A stretch of DNA of 64,000 bases, taken from assembly GCA_030248065.1 (NCBI GenBank), contig JASAMV010003486.1:32710-96709 (forward strand), in the 5' to 3' direction. The notes beneath the pieces were generated by a model. The model was not told the DNA's origin. It did not search any database and saw only the letters and a program-made list of their open reading frames with translations. Below are positions 36,700-51,600 of the stretch, piece after piece (position 1 is the first letter of the stretch; each line of letters starts with the position of its first letter). The stretch comes from Rhynchonema sp. JSB1_4. Taxonomy: Eukaryota > Nematoda > Chromadorea > Monhysterida > Xyalidae. The translations under genes were made by a program, and so were the position numbers.

Positions 36700-36835
36700 G
36701 GTCACTTTACACTTTGTGTCGTTGCGATACACGCAACAATTTCTGACGCTCTGATTGGCTGTTGGTCGCGCATGAGCCAATCAAAGCGCGAGAAAATGTT
36801 GCGCGTATCGCAACGAGACAAAGTATAAAGTGGCC
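36700..36835. repeat. Hairpin-forming inverted repeat
   Basis: Arms of about 60 bp are nearly exact complements around a 14-bp loop (36761-36774). They run from GGTCACTTTACACTTTGTGT to CTCTGATTGGCT, and back through AGCCAATCAAAGCGCGAG. The outer end reads AAGTGGCC. No clear target duplication was found. It is probably a short MITE or foldback relic. Confidence 0.7.
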
Positions 36836-39800
36836 TTCATGTGCTAGAGCGCTGTTGTGCTACACACTGTTGTTGTACGGTGCCGACATTCTTTATCATT
36901 GAGGCTACAGTTTTTCTTAGATTTTATGCCTATATAGGTCAGTGGACATTTTCGACTACAAATTGCTATGCGAAATCTTTGTTACAAAATCTTTTGTTCT
37001 GTACATTAGGTTGTAATTTTTAACGCTTGTCGCAACAGACACAATGCTTGTGTATTTTGTTAATTTTAGTGTTAATGGCACCCATCCTTGGTGTGTACAG
37101 CCACCAACATGTTTTATCGCACGTTCAAGCCAACAACAACAAATCTGCCAATTAACATGCAATGTTTGGAACAAATTTAACAGCCTCATCCGTAACCTGA
37201 TTCATTTGCGCATTTTCCGCAGGTCGCGGTCTACCCATTTTGAGATAAATTTTAATTTACGGGCATTTTTTGTTATTTCAATTACGAAGGCTGTGGATTG
37301 TTAATCCTTTGCCCTAACGTTTTACCCATCTTGCTGTGATTTTTTAAAAAACTGGAACAGGTAAACTTGACGAAGTTTATGGTTCTATGTATTGCAACGT
37401 CTGATTCATTTGCTCACGGCTTCTGTTGCCTTGTTTTTGAAAGCACTTGCTTGTTAACTGTTCCTGTTCTATAGGTCCTTTTCTAGCATGCCTTGAACTG
37501 GGTGATTTACCACTCAACTCCAATAGACAAGTGTGAATAAAAGATCGAGTGCTGTTTGAATCAAAGAAAGCATTCGCGGGGTTGTCGGAACTTTCTAAAA
37601 AATCCATTATGTCCTTTGAAAATATGGCAAGGAAGTCTGGTGGTTCGGTACAGGTACCTGTTGCAATAACTCACACACTGATTGGACTTCGATTGCATTT
37701 GACTAATGTCTCTTTCATCACGCCTTTGTGATTTCACGCCAATGTTTCTTTTGCTTTTCCGGAAAATACCCTTTCTTTCTGAGATGGAGACCCTACCAAA
37801 TCAGCAAAATTTGACTTTTACTCATTCGAGCATGATTCTGCTTCGACCATACACGGCTTGTTTAAAAGTGCGTTGACAAGAGCGTTTCCATGATGTTGTG
37901 TTGACAAAAGGAGGTGGAATTTATTAGCCCTTATTTCCGTTGGTTGCGCCTTGTTGTGCAAATAGATAACACCTCAATCGCAGACCAAAACGCAAAATGC
38001 TCGATGTTAGTGGGTGTCGTTGGGGTAAGGGGTTGTTTCTTTATTCCTTTTTCATCTTCTTTACCTTGACACCGCGTCCGAGAGGGCAATGAGAGTGCGA
38101 CCGTATTGTGATGAATTTATGGTTCCAGCTCCAGTATGTATTAGTTTGTAGTGATGGTGCCGGAATCAAAGTAACTTTTTGGGGCACAAATCTGGACCAT
38201 AACTCACTCCACATATTGCACCGCATGCAAACAAAGCGTTTCTATTTATTACATATAGTACGCATAACGCTGATTATTTATTTTCGCGGAATTTTTGTAC
38301 ATATATACATTTGGTCGAATGTGTATGTGTAGGCCTCATTTTGTGGGTGTTCTTTCTTGGGTAACTTGCCTTCTTTGTCACTTTGCATGGTTGGGCTGCT
38401 TCAGGCAAACCATATCCGTTCTTTTATGTTTGTTGTTTGCAAGGTGGACTGGAATTTTTCGCTGCACTGAGAAAAACCGGGTTCTTGTTGATGTAACTTC
38501 ACCGTTGAGCACGTTAACTTATGGAATACCAGTTAAAGAAACAGATTACCTGCGGCCTCATGCTTTATATTTATACGTTCCTTGTGCAATTATCCACAAT
38601 GTCGTCGGACAAAAGTTCTAGTAGCAAGAAAAGAAGCTTTGAATAAAAAAATGATGTTGAAATTGTTTGCAAACATTATGTCGATTTTTGTGATATCAGT
38701 AGAGCAGCAACAAGTGGGCGCGTGCGTGCGACGTTGAGCGAAGATATCCCTATGTATGTAGTCTGAGGTCAACCTGAATCCATGCTGCAGTGGTTGGGTA
38801 TCCTTTTTTGCACAGGGTTATGACCAAAACACCAAACCTGGGTCGTAACTGTCCTGTCTCAGAGTATACCGATACAGCATGCCTCAGTCAGGCTATTGCG
38901 ATGTTCTTGCAGAAAACTGACCTCTCGACTTTTTGGTGGTGTATTGGTGGCAATGTCTTCTCTCTCTCTTCGGTGATGCAAATTTTCTTTCTGCCTTTTT
39001 CTTTTTCTCTTCCCGCCCTTGCCAGTTCAGTTGGTCACTAAATGTGAAATGGCCTGCGCGCCTTGCATTCAAGAAAGTTGATAATTATTAACATTCTAAG
39101 TTCGTAAAACAAATGGCTTCTGCTGTGATATAAAATTAACGTTCGTTCCCATGCCTAACTCAAAAAAGGGAGAACCAGAACACGAATTCGTTAGCCAAAA
39201 TGACTGGTAATGTTTGATATCGGCAAGTGTGTCAGTCAACATCTAGGCGTATGCAGCTGCACTTCGTATCACATTTCAAACATTGTTTACAACCAAAACG
39301 TTCCAAGCCGCGCGTTCCGTCATATTTACCAAATGTCCACTTGAGCACTTTAATGTGGCCGCGATACGATGATTATTTGCGTCTTTATCGCGTTGGCGAA
39401 TTTTCGCGCTCCGCGCGAGCCGAGACATTATTATGCACGCTTGTCACCTTCTATCAGCGTCAGCGTCGGTATTCGCTGGAACTATAAATTCAGTGATTCA
39501 CAATAACTCGCCTCTACTTTCCTCCAGATGACTTCCAGTTCTGACATCAGACCTGAGAACTTTCTAGAGCGCAACCTCCTTTTGACTATTTCGCACTCAT
39601 TCGAGTTCTCCTTTGTGCAATGAACTGATAACAAATGGAAACATAAACATATCAGAGCGAAACTGCACAGATATTACAAGGGTGCACATGTGTATACACA
39701 GTGTTTGTTTTACAACAGATTTTTGCGGTTTGATCAACACATTGTGAAAAGCAACGCAACACGTCTAGTCCTATTGGCGTGTGGCGAATCGCGCGTTTTG

Positions 39801-42800
39801 CCACTCACTTTTCTATCGCCTAAATTCTGGGAGTTGCAAAATTTCCATGCGCACGTGCACTGCTGTTTGTGATGGGAGTGATTTTGGAAGTCTCTTTTGA
39901 ATTCGACAAAACATAAAAACGTGTTCTGACTGACAGGCCTGGAATGTGTTGTTCCGTCACGCTCAACCGACCAATCAGATCAAACCAACAGACCTCATAA
40001 AAGTCGGGTAACTGAGGGAGTCCGGCAAGTATAAAGTTAGAAGCCAAATTCACTGAGATCCATCCAATCCCATTTGACAGTGGTTATTTTCCGAACGAGC
40101 TGTTGTGCAAATGCAAACCCATAATTGTGAGCACACCAAGCCCATGGTCAATGGTGGCGTGATATGCATTCAATTTCGCACAAGCTTGATTGCCCCCTGT
40201 CCAATTTAGGCAGCTTGTTGCTGTGAGGCGCCATATTGTGTTCTTTACCTGAAAATGTGCTTCATGCTCCCTTTCCCAACCAAGCAACGTCCATTTAGAA
40301 CATTTTGCACTGTCCATTCATTTTACCTTGCACGCTGAAGCAATCTGGCTGGCTGCAAGCTCCAGCACAGATCATTTTGTAAGACGTGTATTTGCAGACA
40401 ATGTTTGTTTCTAAATGTGGGTATGTGCTGTTTTGACTGTATATTTTGGTGGCGTATGGTTTCCAGTAATCCCGAAGGAATTTTCCCACTATATAGCAAC
40501 ACCGCGGTGCTGCACTGACATGACTGTTTCGTTTTCTCATGCAACTTTGCATTAGTTTAAGAGTTGAATCCATAAAAATTATTATGAGCAGATGAGATGC
40601 TGCTGGTACATACCACAAAACAATAGAATCATCAATACAGGGTTTCATTACTTTCAGACTGCTCATTTGGGTGTGCGCTCTTCATTTCCTCAAACTTTTT
40701 TCAGCGTTATCCGATGATATGCTCCAATCCTTTGAACTTTCGACTCTCCACGAGTTTTAAAATTCGCAAATTGAGCTGTCAGTTAAGCGTTTGATTGATG
40801 TATTTACTACCATTTTTAAACTTTATCATCTTGCAAACACAGCATGCATAATCTAATGATAATAATATAAACTGGCAACTTTGTGCGTAACCAATGCCAT
40901 AATGATAGGGCTTTGGTACGGGAAAGGTCAGCTACCATATACTGTAGAATGACACAACGGCCATACGGCGTGATTTTCTGCTGTTCATGTCCACATTGTG
41001 CACTTTCAGCTTTGCACCATGTTTTTGAAGCGCATCTCAAGATGATGTCATAATGTCCATAAATATAACGGATTTCCCGTTGTTGTTTTTGCGTTAGGTG
41101 TAGATTGTCCGACATTCCACCAAGACCCAAAACAGCCAACAGGACTGTACATTACGCTGCATTTGCACAACACCAAGCCAAGGTATGTAGTGACCAGCCT
41201 GACCCACACCATTTGACTGCAACCACACTCCGCTTGGTTGGTGTTGGGGTCCGCTGAACTTGATCTTGGTGAACAGCACAATTTTTAGGCGGTACCCGAT
41301 GATCTGTCCTGCTTTTATGCAATTGCCACAAAATGGAGATACCACAATACTGTGCAATACATATACATAGAAGTGTACAGGGCAGAGAGTTTATTTATTC
41401 ACGAAAGTGTCTGGTACAGGCTACAGGGTGTTCCGAAATCGTCGTTCCATTACGTTCTGAGTGGCCGTTGGCCAGTTTTTCGCTCACGCTGTAGCTCAAG
41501 ATCGGAATGTTGGGGCAAGCGCGCTAAGAACAAAAGCATCCATACCTAACCTGACCCTAAACAAACCAATGATACAGACAGCCAGTACCTATACAGAAAC
41601 GTTACTGTACAAGAAGTTACATCAACGCAGCTTTTAGCGCCATTTGCATAAGCTGATTTGCCGATATTCAGTGGCGTCGCTTTGCGCGAACTTTCGGCTG
41701 TTTGTGGGTAAATTTTTGATTTTCACCGATGCGTGACTAAACTGGTGCTTTGTTCTTGTGACTGTTGTTGGCTGCCACAGTGCTTCCGTTGCTTCGTGCC
41801 AGTTTTTGTGTCGTGTTTGTTGATATTTTTCTTCGCAGGCTTTTGGATTCATTTTATAGAATTTGCCCGACTTCGTTAATTGTTGAGCCCGAATACTTTT
41901 TGTCATCAGCCAATGGATTGTTTGTCAAAGTGTTGTTTCATCTTTCCTGATTAGCTGTCAAAATGCTTAGTCACAGGACGTTGGCAATTCAGTTCCGCGT
42001 GCCAGCAGTCCTATTTTTCTGCAGTTATAGCCCAATAACAGTATTGTTACAGGCCTCACATCTTTGGTTTATTCCTTTTGACACTTCCAGTATGGCCAAG
42101 GGTTCAGGCAAACCCAACACTGATGCATTTAGGTATGTATATGCATATTCAATGCCAAATCTGCCAAAATTGTGCCACGTCGTCTAATGTGTTCGTAACT
42201 GTTGAATGTCGGGGCAGAGTACCAGTGCGACGTGTTCCTTGCTGGAACTAGGACTTTTTGGTTTGAGGACAGGAATCAACCTTCAGGACAGGCGGACGGC
42301 TGTTACGCCCATTAACGGTTCATATTTAGGGCCAGCTCTCACCCACACCCTTTCTGGCAAACAAAGAGCATATTGTCATCGTTGGTGAACGATTCACTGC
42401 CAGAACGACCTTAGCCGCGTCCACAGATGCTTGCGGTTCCCTGGCAGTTCGCCACGGATTCAGAACCCGGACCACTGTCAACACTTTTCAATCCTCTTGG
42501 CGCCCTGACATTTGATTTTCTTGTTTCCCGCAGGTCTGACTGCGGATTCTGGCTTTGAACCCAGCTTGTCTTGCTCTGCCTTGACATGGTCAATAACCAC
42601 ATTTTGGAGTGGGCTCAATCAGGAAATCTAGGCCTGCTTCCAACTTCGTGGTTTACCTGGCCGTCCGAAACGATGTTGGCAGCAACAATATCGTTTGGAA
42701 GAAAAATGTGATGACGTTGCTGGTCGTGAACGAAGAACTTGTTGAGTCCCGTGAAAAAATAATTACCTTATTACCCGTATCTCGAACATGACAAACCCAA

Positions 42801-45650
42801 ACATATACCTAGGTGCACCACATTTGCCCTTGCCAATTTTACAACACCATTTAGTTACATTACAATATGGACCAGACTTGCACACCTCTTGGTTCAGCTA
42901 TGGTTCGTGTGGGGTAACTTTTGACTCTTCATAAAAGCCAGACACCTCCTTGACTTGAGTACCGCTCTTTTCTATTCTTTTGTTGTTATCAATGCCTTTG
43001 GTGTATTGCACGAAATGCTGGCCGTTTTTCGCGCTGTTTTCACACTTTTCAAGCGCTGCAAATGCACGAAGCTCTTCTAACCTTTGTTGTGCTTCACTCT
43101 TTTGTTCGATACAAAAAAACGTGACTGCACACGTGGGCAGCTGCCGTGCCAGAAGACGCTTTTGCGTGGTATATTTCCTTGAAGGGTCCTGTTCTGCGCA
43201 TTGTATGTCGCAAAGGTGACCTAATTTGGGGAAGGTACCGAAAATCATTGCCCGTCTTGTGGGTTCCCATGTATACTGGCAACAGCTCATTTTTGGCCTA
43301 TAAACTTTCGCAGAAATTTGTCGGTCGTTATACACAAATGCGCTCGTTTTTGAAAATGCTTAATGGACTTCGTTTGAAGGCCATGACACCCGACAGGGCA
43401 CTACTTGCTTTCGTGCACAAGCGACCAATTTCTTGAAGATTTCTGTACCAGTAAAATTACACAATCATCTGTATGGGAAACACGTATATGTATTTTAGTC
43501 CCGAATTACACTAGCACCTACCGCTTTTGTGTTGCTACGGTGAGCCGCCGTAAAAAACTAATGACGTTAAACGTTGATGGTGATCGGCCAACGGACCAGA
43601 GCGGACTTCCGGTAAAAAGGTGTCAATTACGCGTTAAGTTGCCTTGTTCAGCCCGAACACTGCATAATGATTGTAGGGTATACGCTTCCTCACCTACAAA
43701 CAACGTTAGCATAAGCTCAATAATGTTCTCACTCAATTGAAACAGATAAGACCGCTTTTTATATTCTTGTCAAGCCAAAAAGGTCAGACAGAAGGATATG
43801 TCATTGTCCAGCGCGGACCTTCAACTAAAACCTGCGTGTCCATTTTTTTCACTTTTGCCTCGTGCGAGCTGGCTCTTGTATTTTTAGTTGAGTATGACAA
43901 TAGACAACACCGATCTGCACTTAGTTGAGCTGGCATATCCACTAGACATCAAGTATTATTGTGGGTGTTCGATTGTCTCGGAAACTTTCGTGTCGGCAGC
44001 TCTAATGCCTTTGACATTGTCGGGTACCAAAAGTACTTTAACGTGCTGTTGAAACATCATCGTGTCCGTTTAGTTCGTCGATCATGCATGGATAACGTGT
44101 ACTTATATAATTTCGAACTGACGCAGTCACGCGCGAATGATGTTTCACGCATCAGATTATTCAAGCTCAATCTGCTGTATTATACCGACTGACTTTTTGC
44201 TCGTTTCTCCTGCTTTTCTTGCGACACGCGCCCAATTGAAGCATAGTGCCTTGACGACAGCTTGAGATACAGTACGTATGGTTGGTGGTGTTTGCTTATC
44301 GGGTGTTTTTCATTTATTTGCCGGTTTCTGCCCTATATTTGTTTACCTGACTGACTGACATATTGTACTGTATTGTATTTGTCATTTTGTGTAAAAAATA
44401 CAGTCAATAGTCAAGTCAGCCAGTGGCCTTGTGGTGTGCACCTTTTAAATTATTTCTGTAGGTGATTGTTGTAGCTTGTAAGAATCACTGAATCATACAG
44501 TGGTTTAGATGACGAAATATGTTTCGCTGCTTATTTGATTGAAATTTGTTGAATTCAACGCCGTCAAAAACCATTTTCGCGATTTTTTGGTTTTAGCCTT
44601 TGTGCCTGTGCGCGAACCTTCAGCATCTGCAAATGAAAGACTGTTTCAGAACTCTGGAAGATGTGCTCCCATGCAATTGTATGGTCTCTTCTCTCATATT
44701 AATGGTTATGCCACGCTCTGTGATTCATTGATAAAATACGACGACCTTCACTTTCATAGGGTTTATAATATTATCAGATACGCTATGCAGATTCATTTTT
44801 TTAAATTTCTTGGTACATATGCGCCGATGAAGACTGGTTTTTTTGTGAGAACACACAACAGCAGTATTGATACTTAGCAGCAACGTTTTAGTCGCGTAAA
44901 ACGAAACAACAAATTGGAATTTTATCAATTTAGGATTTACGAAACGCAAATGATCAGGTGCATACGAACATGCATACAGTATGCTCTAATTTACAACTTC
45001 GACGTTTCCCAACTTTGTCGGTTCAGTGTCAATTATAAGTTACACTGCGTACGATTTGCATTCCCCCACACGTCGTGAGATCACTCTCACCCACATACAA
45101 ACAAACACTTTGATTGGATCTGTACCCAAACATTTCCATTGCAAATTTCTGTGACATCTCAGACACTATTTTAGGAACACGTCTAAATTCTCTCCAAATC
45201 ATACTTAAGAAAGTGTCTGAATTCTGATCCCATCCTCTGTGTTTAAATACAATTTAACGTGTTGATAACTGATTCGACTTGACAGATTTTCGCACCATTT
45301 TCTCTTTCTGAATATTTGTCCTTGTTGATGTTTGACATTTTTATAACACCATTTGAAGCGAAAGTTTAGCCACTATAAAGGTGGTGCACTTGTTGATGTA
45401 TGTATGTACACTGTAGTACATTTCTTTAAAATTATTTGATTCCAGTATGATGTGTAGTACAGATCACTCTATTGATTAGTCGATTTTGACCATCTTTGAC
45501 ATGACTATTCTGAATGGCGTATGTCTTCCATCTTGTGTGTCAATCAGCGGACAATGCTTCATTGCAGATCTCAAGCCACTATTCCAACATCCGTGAGAAC
45601 AACAAATCACAAAAAAAAGTATAATATTCGACGAGACTAATTCCACTAAT

Positions 45651-48600
45651 ATGTCGAGTCCAACATATGACTTTATTCCCCCTTCCCATCTGCGACGTAG
45701 CGCCTTCAAAGCGCCGGTCCAACAACGTCGTAGTTCCAGTTCGAGTCTGTCCTCCTTGATGAATCAGGCTTCAGGGGGCAACAAAGACAGACTGAGCACC
45801 CCTGACGTCAACAGGGATCGTAGGCGCCGTTCGGACTCCCCGGCACCCAGAGATCTCGATGACGATGACAGCACTTCGGAAGGTCTACACACACCAAGGA
45901 GAGAACAGTCTGTCCCTTGTGATCGACATCCCGTCAATGACCGCTCACAGCAGTTCGAGCCCTATGTGACCACCGCCACCACTGCCCACTCCAAGCCACA
46001 GTCCCCCGACAGCAACAAGGCTGACCAGATACTGAATTTGAACACACAATCTTGTGAGCCGACAAAGGACGATGATTCGACTTCGGGCCAGTCACCAAGT
46101 GCGCCGAACAGCAGCGCCAAGACGTCGCCGACTTCGGATGGGGATGCGGAGGAAGACGCAAGCACCAGCACCAGGACAAGCAGTCAAAGGTGGGTAACGT
46201 TGATGAGTTGACCAGTTTATTTGAGTGCCCGCACGTACACCACCAAGCGGGGCCACCTTTCTTGCGCTTTGGTGAAGCGAATCACAATTTTTACAACCCA
46301 AAACTGTCCATTCATGTTCTTCTAACAGCTGAGCGCTAAGCAAACGTACGCTGCCCACGGTTCCGACAAAGTACGCAGAGTCACGTTAAGCGTTATACCG
46401 TATGCCTAGTACCTATACATACAAGAATTCTTCGGTACGCTTTATAAAAGCTAAACCAGCGTATACACCGTTTTGAGGATCTTGGGACTGAATAAGAAAG
46501 GTGCCGGCAAATTGGTGACGCATCGCAAAGGTGCGCGAAGTTCATGAATAATGCATCGATGCGTAGCACCCATATTGAGGGACGATGCCGGTGTCAGATT
46601 GACTTTTTTACGTCTTTAGCAGGGCCCGTTGTAGTAATTTTTCTCAGCTTTAGCTTGTTGCGTTTGGTGACCTGTCATTGCATTCGCATGTATACGTAGG
46701 GTATGTAACTATAATGATTGCTGCCAGCTCGGCTGTTTTGTGAAGTTGGTGCCAGTTTGGTTCCTGTCACAGGGCATGCAAAAGAGTTTTTCTGGATCTG
46801 GGTATGTATACATTGCCACAGCATTCGAAGTCCGGCCTGTAGAACTTACAAACAATACGATGCACAGCGCACCGTCCGCTTTTTATTTGCTTCTGTATTT
46901 TTTTGTATCTCGTTGCTATTTTTATTAGGTAAACAAAACTACATGTAACCGGGGCAATTCTGTGGGCCGCTAAACAAACAAAAGCAAAAGAAATTTTCTT
47001 TGCTGCCCCACAATTTTCGAGAAATGAATGTATTAGCATTAGTCGACAACCGGTCAATTTTTTGTTTGTGAGCTGCTAATCACTGAAGGATGTTTGCTCG
47101 GCAACTTATAACGCCGCCTCGCAGTTTTTGACAGTTTCAAGCTTTTAAATACTGAGATATTAATTTTAAATGCGTTTTTCATCATTGAAACACCCCTGCT
47201 AAGGGCTAAGGCTGAAGTGAGGTATCGGTCTTTTGAGCAGTTATGATTCCGCAAATCTCTTCATTGCATTATGATACCTCATTATGTGTGAAGGTTTTTG
47301 TCTTGAACGGACACCTGTACATTATACCCAGCAAGCTGTTACATTACACAAAAGAACGCATTTGCAACAAGATACGCTCCAATGCCTCACAGACATTAGC
47401 AAACCCAACTCAAACCGCTGTCAGTGCTTACGTACTGCATGTACATATTGCATGGCCTTATCAGAGGTACATAGGTGGCGTACACAGCTTATCAAAACCG
47501 TCCAGTATTCTTTTACGTACAGTACAATACCATTTAGGGTTGACCATTTTCTAAGGCCCACCATTATCACAGTCATTCAGACAGTGGTGTTGTTTGTCTT
47601 TGTTCACTGCCCGGCACAGGGCCCCCATCTGTGAGGGCTGGCAGTGCGCACAAACAAGCAATACAAACCAACCGGTACGAAGCGTTTTCAATGTATCGGG
47701 TTTATTTTGAAATCGGATTAAAATTGTGACTTGTTTGTTACAAATTATGCTGTGCAAATTTAGGTGCGGCTCCAAGCTGCTTCAACCCACATGTGTACAG
47801 TATGTATAATTACGTATATCTGTCTCATACCGAACGGTTTTGAAACATCACGTTGCATTTCAGCAGTCGCTACGGCACTCGTAAGGCATCGAGTCAGGAC
47901 TCTGGTATTGGTGATACCGATGACTTGATGATGATTGGCGTGAACCAACAGCCAATCAACGTGCCGCCCAGAGCACCGCCCACACGCGCTGATTGGTTCG
48001 GTTCGGACAGCGCGCATTTGAAATTGATCGATGCCAGCAGGCACAGATCGGCTGAGGATCAGCAGGTTGGATGATGTTTCACTAATATTATTGATGTCTT
48101 TGGAAAATAGATACATACTACTGTCCTTCTTGCGCTGTGGGAACGTACATAAATACCCCAATGTTTTGCTCATACGCGTGCAGCAGCTTGTCGGCCTTTT
48201 CGACCTGGGAACCCACGTTACCCATGTTACCCATGTTACCCAGCCACAGGGTCTGCGCCACAAGCCTGGGTACCCTGGGTACCCAGGTCGAAATGTTCGC
48301 GAAAAAAGCGTGGGTACCCTGGGTACCCAGGTCGAAATGCGCATGCGCTTGCATGCACATGCATGCCGACTACGGCGTCAGTGTGAAAATGATAGTCAGA
48401 AAAACAACATTTCCGAACACTGTAACGCCGTATCACGCCGCGGGCTTAGTGCAGTCATGATAGTTTGAATAACAACAACATGCAGCCATACATGGCGTCG
48501 AAACGTGTTTGAAAAAGTCAATTGGAAAAACACAATTAGAAAAACACCACTATTCATTTGACACATACAGACAGGCTTAGTGCAGTCATGATAGTTTGAA

Positions 48601-51600
48601 TAATTACAAGTCAATTGGAAAAACACAATTAGAAAAACACCACTAGACATTTGACACATACACACATTTTAGATTAGCGCCCCAACACCAATAAGACACC
48701 CCGACAACCGTGAGACCGTAGTGGCGCACCTAGAACTGGGCCACCCAACGCAACACAGGCAACACACAACACAGAACGCGCAGGCATGCGCGTGCATGCT
48801 GCATGCACAAGCCAATGCGCGTGCAAGCAAGATGTGCACGAAAATACTAATTTAGTTTCAATTGGGTACCCAGGGTACCCCAAAATAGGAGAATTCGCGC
48901 GCGCGCGAAATCTTATACATGGGAAAAGCAGAAATTCCAAAACTGCGACCTGGGTACCCACAGCCGGCAAAAGGCAGATATGTGAGGCAGCCGCAGCCAA
49001 AAAAAGTGCTTTTTGCCAATCCCGAACACACGTGGACATATTTAGTTGACACCCTGTAATTCCAAATCTTATTTCCGCTTTTTTTGGAAAATCTGCCTCC
49101 TATCTTTTGCATGGTGGGTAACATGGGTAACATGGGTAACGTGGGTACCCAGGTCGCTATGGCCGCTTGTCAGATGAACAGATTTCGCAACGTTTGTCGC
49201 ACTGATAAAGCTTACGCGTGAGCGGGTGCACTTTTTTTATCACGTGAGCATGCGAGCTTGAAAAAGTGTCAGCAGCTTTCATGTGGCTTGGCGGCAACAC
49301 GCCTAAGCTAGAAAAATGCGACGTACAGAAGTTGATAATGTGTGACTAATAAAGTCAGCAACGATTATATTTTTAGTTCCACTTTCTATCAATACCGTGC
49401 AAGGATTGTCGTTTTGTATGCAAACCAGGACACCAAAGCTTGCCTGTTAGTACAAAGCACTGGTATAGCACGATAGCTAAAAAGCCCGTGGCATTATTAT
49501 TCGTAGAATTATAGACTCGTGCATACAGCTTGTTCGATTAGTTGTCAAGCTAAAGACTGAGAGGAAGCATTTAGCGTCGAGTAGTTCCGACATGTTTCCG
49601 TGGTCACTTAGTCACGCTGGTCGCCGCCACTTCACTGATGCCTTTATGGGTGGAATTTTCGAAACGGTGTAAAGGTCAGTTGGGTGTAAAGGTCGGTGGA
49701 AAGCTCGGTCGACTGCTCAGTGTGATAGACCTCGGTGTAAACTTGAAACATTCCACGCTAATAACAGGTTTACACCGAGCTACGCCGACCGAGCTTTCGA
49801 CCGAACTTTACACCGACCTTTACGCCCAACTGACCTTTACACCGTTTCGAAAATTCCACCCTATGACCTAAAACTTTGGATCACTTGAAATGTTTCATCA
49901 ATGCCTGAGGCCGGTCGGCGCAGCTTTTCACAGTACCTGCAAATGTGACCCATCTCCATGCATGGCAGTTTGTGGGCTGGTATGTATAATGCCGTCTCAA
50001 GCCATCTCAGCATTCATTTTCACGCAAACTTGAGAATCACATGTAAATTCAGATGCGAACTATGATCTGGTGTTAGTGTATTATACAACTGTGTATTGCA
50101 TTTCGGGCGACATGTGAACCGCATGTTGTCCTTCAAGCAAAATTAATCGCGTTTTCACCTGCGGTTGTTTCTTTCTGAAATGTTATTACCTGACAGACAT
50201 ATAGTCAAACCCGGCGCCCATATTTTTAGTGAAGTGCAGGCACGAGCCTGACGGTCGGCCGACAGACATGATAAAATCTCCATGCCCAGTTTTTTTAATT
50301 TCGTTTTGGGTCCAGGAAAGCTACCAATGCGTTACAGTTGTTTGCTTGTTTCATGAGTGTTTCTGTACCCACAATTTCGGACCCTGCACATTATACTTGC
50401 AGGTGCACCTTCGTCGGTGTAAGCTGTAAAAGTACCAATAATACGCTTGTAGTGCTCTTTTTGTGCGTGGGAAACAGCGACGGACCGACTAGAGCGGTAG
50501 ACTCGTGAGCGCACTTGGTGCTTTGCATTTGTTCAACTTCAGGAATAAAATAATACTAAAAATCTATGTAAGCTGAAATTCTTGCGTTTTTGTAAATGTT
50601 AATGTTGCTGTTTATATTTTGAATGTAAAAGTGCCCATGGGATTGAAGCTGTAAAAGAAAGTGTGTGCGAAACTGCACCTCTTTCATTGAAATCTCTGTC
50701 TTCGGTTGCAAAATTTCCGCGATTTTAGCCATAACTTTTGTGAAATCCATGAAGATATTTTCAATATTTGCAAGTCCTTTCACGCGAGATTAATGCACTC
50801 AAAATTGAATAATAACACCCAAACACACGCAATGAGCTATGCGCGTGTGAAATCTCACACGACGGCATAATTTGATTTGCAAGTTTTGGTAAACGGGTTT
50901 TATGGGTAATTTTCTGTGCGCAAACTTCATAGATTTTCTTGAGAACTTGACTTACATTTATGTGCAATGTCATGTACGTTGTATTGACGTGTGAGGCCGT
51001 TTATTAGTTTGTGGTCAATTCTGTGAAAATCATACACAGGATTCGGTCACTAAACTTGTGGCTTGATAAAAAATTTTGAACATTCTGGTCCCGTTTATTT
51101 TATGCAAGGCATGTAGTTTTAAAACCTCCTGAGCGGTACATAAATCAACTGTCGTTTTCTGGTTCTCCTGCTTTTGCTTCACCTCGGAGCAAAACAAAGC
51201 TCATCCAGTGATAAACTGACTGATATTCATGTGGGAGCTCGTCTTGAATCATCGACGAAAATAAATGCAGTTGTTCTAATATTGTCGACAAAGTGAGCGC
51301 CAAAATATTTATAGTTAGATTTCTGATATATTTTGACTTCCCACTTGATCAACATATGCGTGGGAAAAGTAGAGCCTTAGTATTTCGGGGACCATCAGCC
51401 TTTCCCATTTTCTCACCTCGTATGGCTGTAAAATGACGTTCCAAAAAGAGCTTTTATTTCGTTATGTAATCCGTTCCAATCCCATTGCAGTTGTCGTCGT
51501 CGCCAGCTATCGGTTCAAGTCTGCGACCGATGACAATGTCAGAGTTGCCTGATTCATCAAGTCCAGCCGTCCAATACGCGGACCCTTATCGAGACACTGA

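Larger units (their letters stand above)
31602..45650. other. 14-kb region without a recognised gene
   Basis: No open frame on either strand shows a family signature, codon-like composition over more than one exon, or a consistent splice plan. AATAAA-type signals occur near 32115, downstream of the ankyrin gene stop. Two inverted-repeat elements are present (35110-35435 and 36700-36835). The region may hold distant or alternative 5' exons of the Shroom gene; none can be shown. Confidence 0.45.

Noticed and set aside
40816..41357. Possible transposase fragment on the - strand
   Set aside because: A frame with QKQQREIRYIYGHYDIILR looked domain-like, but no catalytic motifs, flanking repeats or continuing frame could be found.
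41420..41450. ACAGGGTGTTCCGAAA motif resembling transposon ends
   Set aside because: A single occurrence without an inverted or direct partner nearby; too short to call an element.
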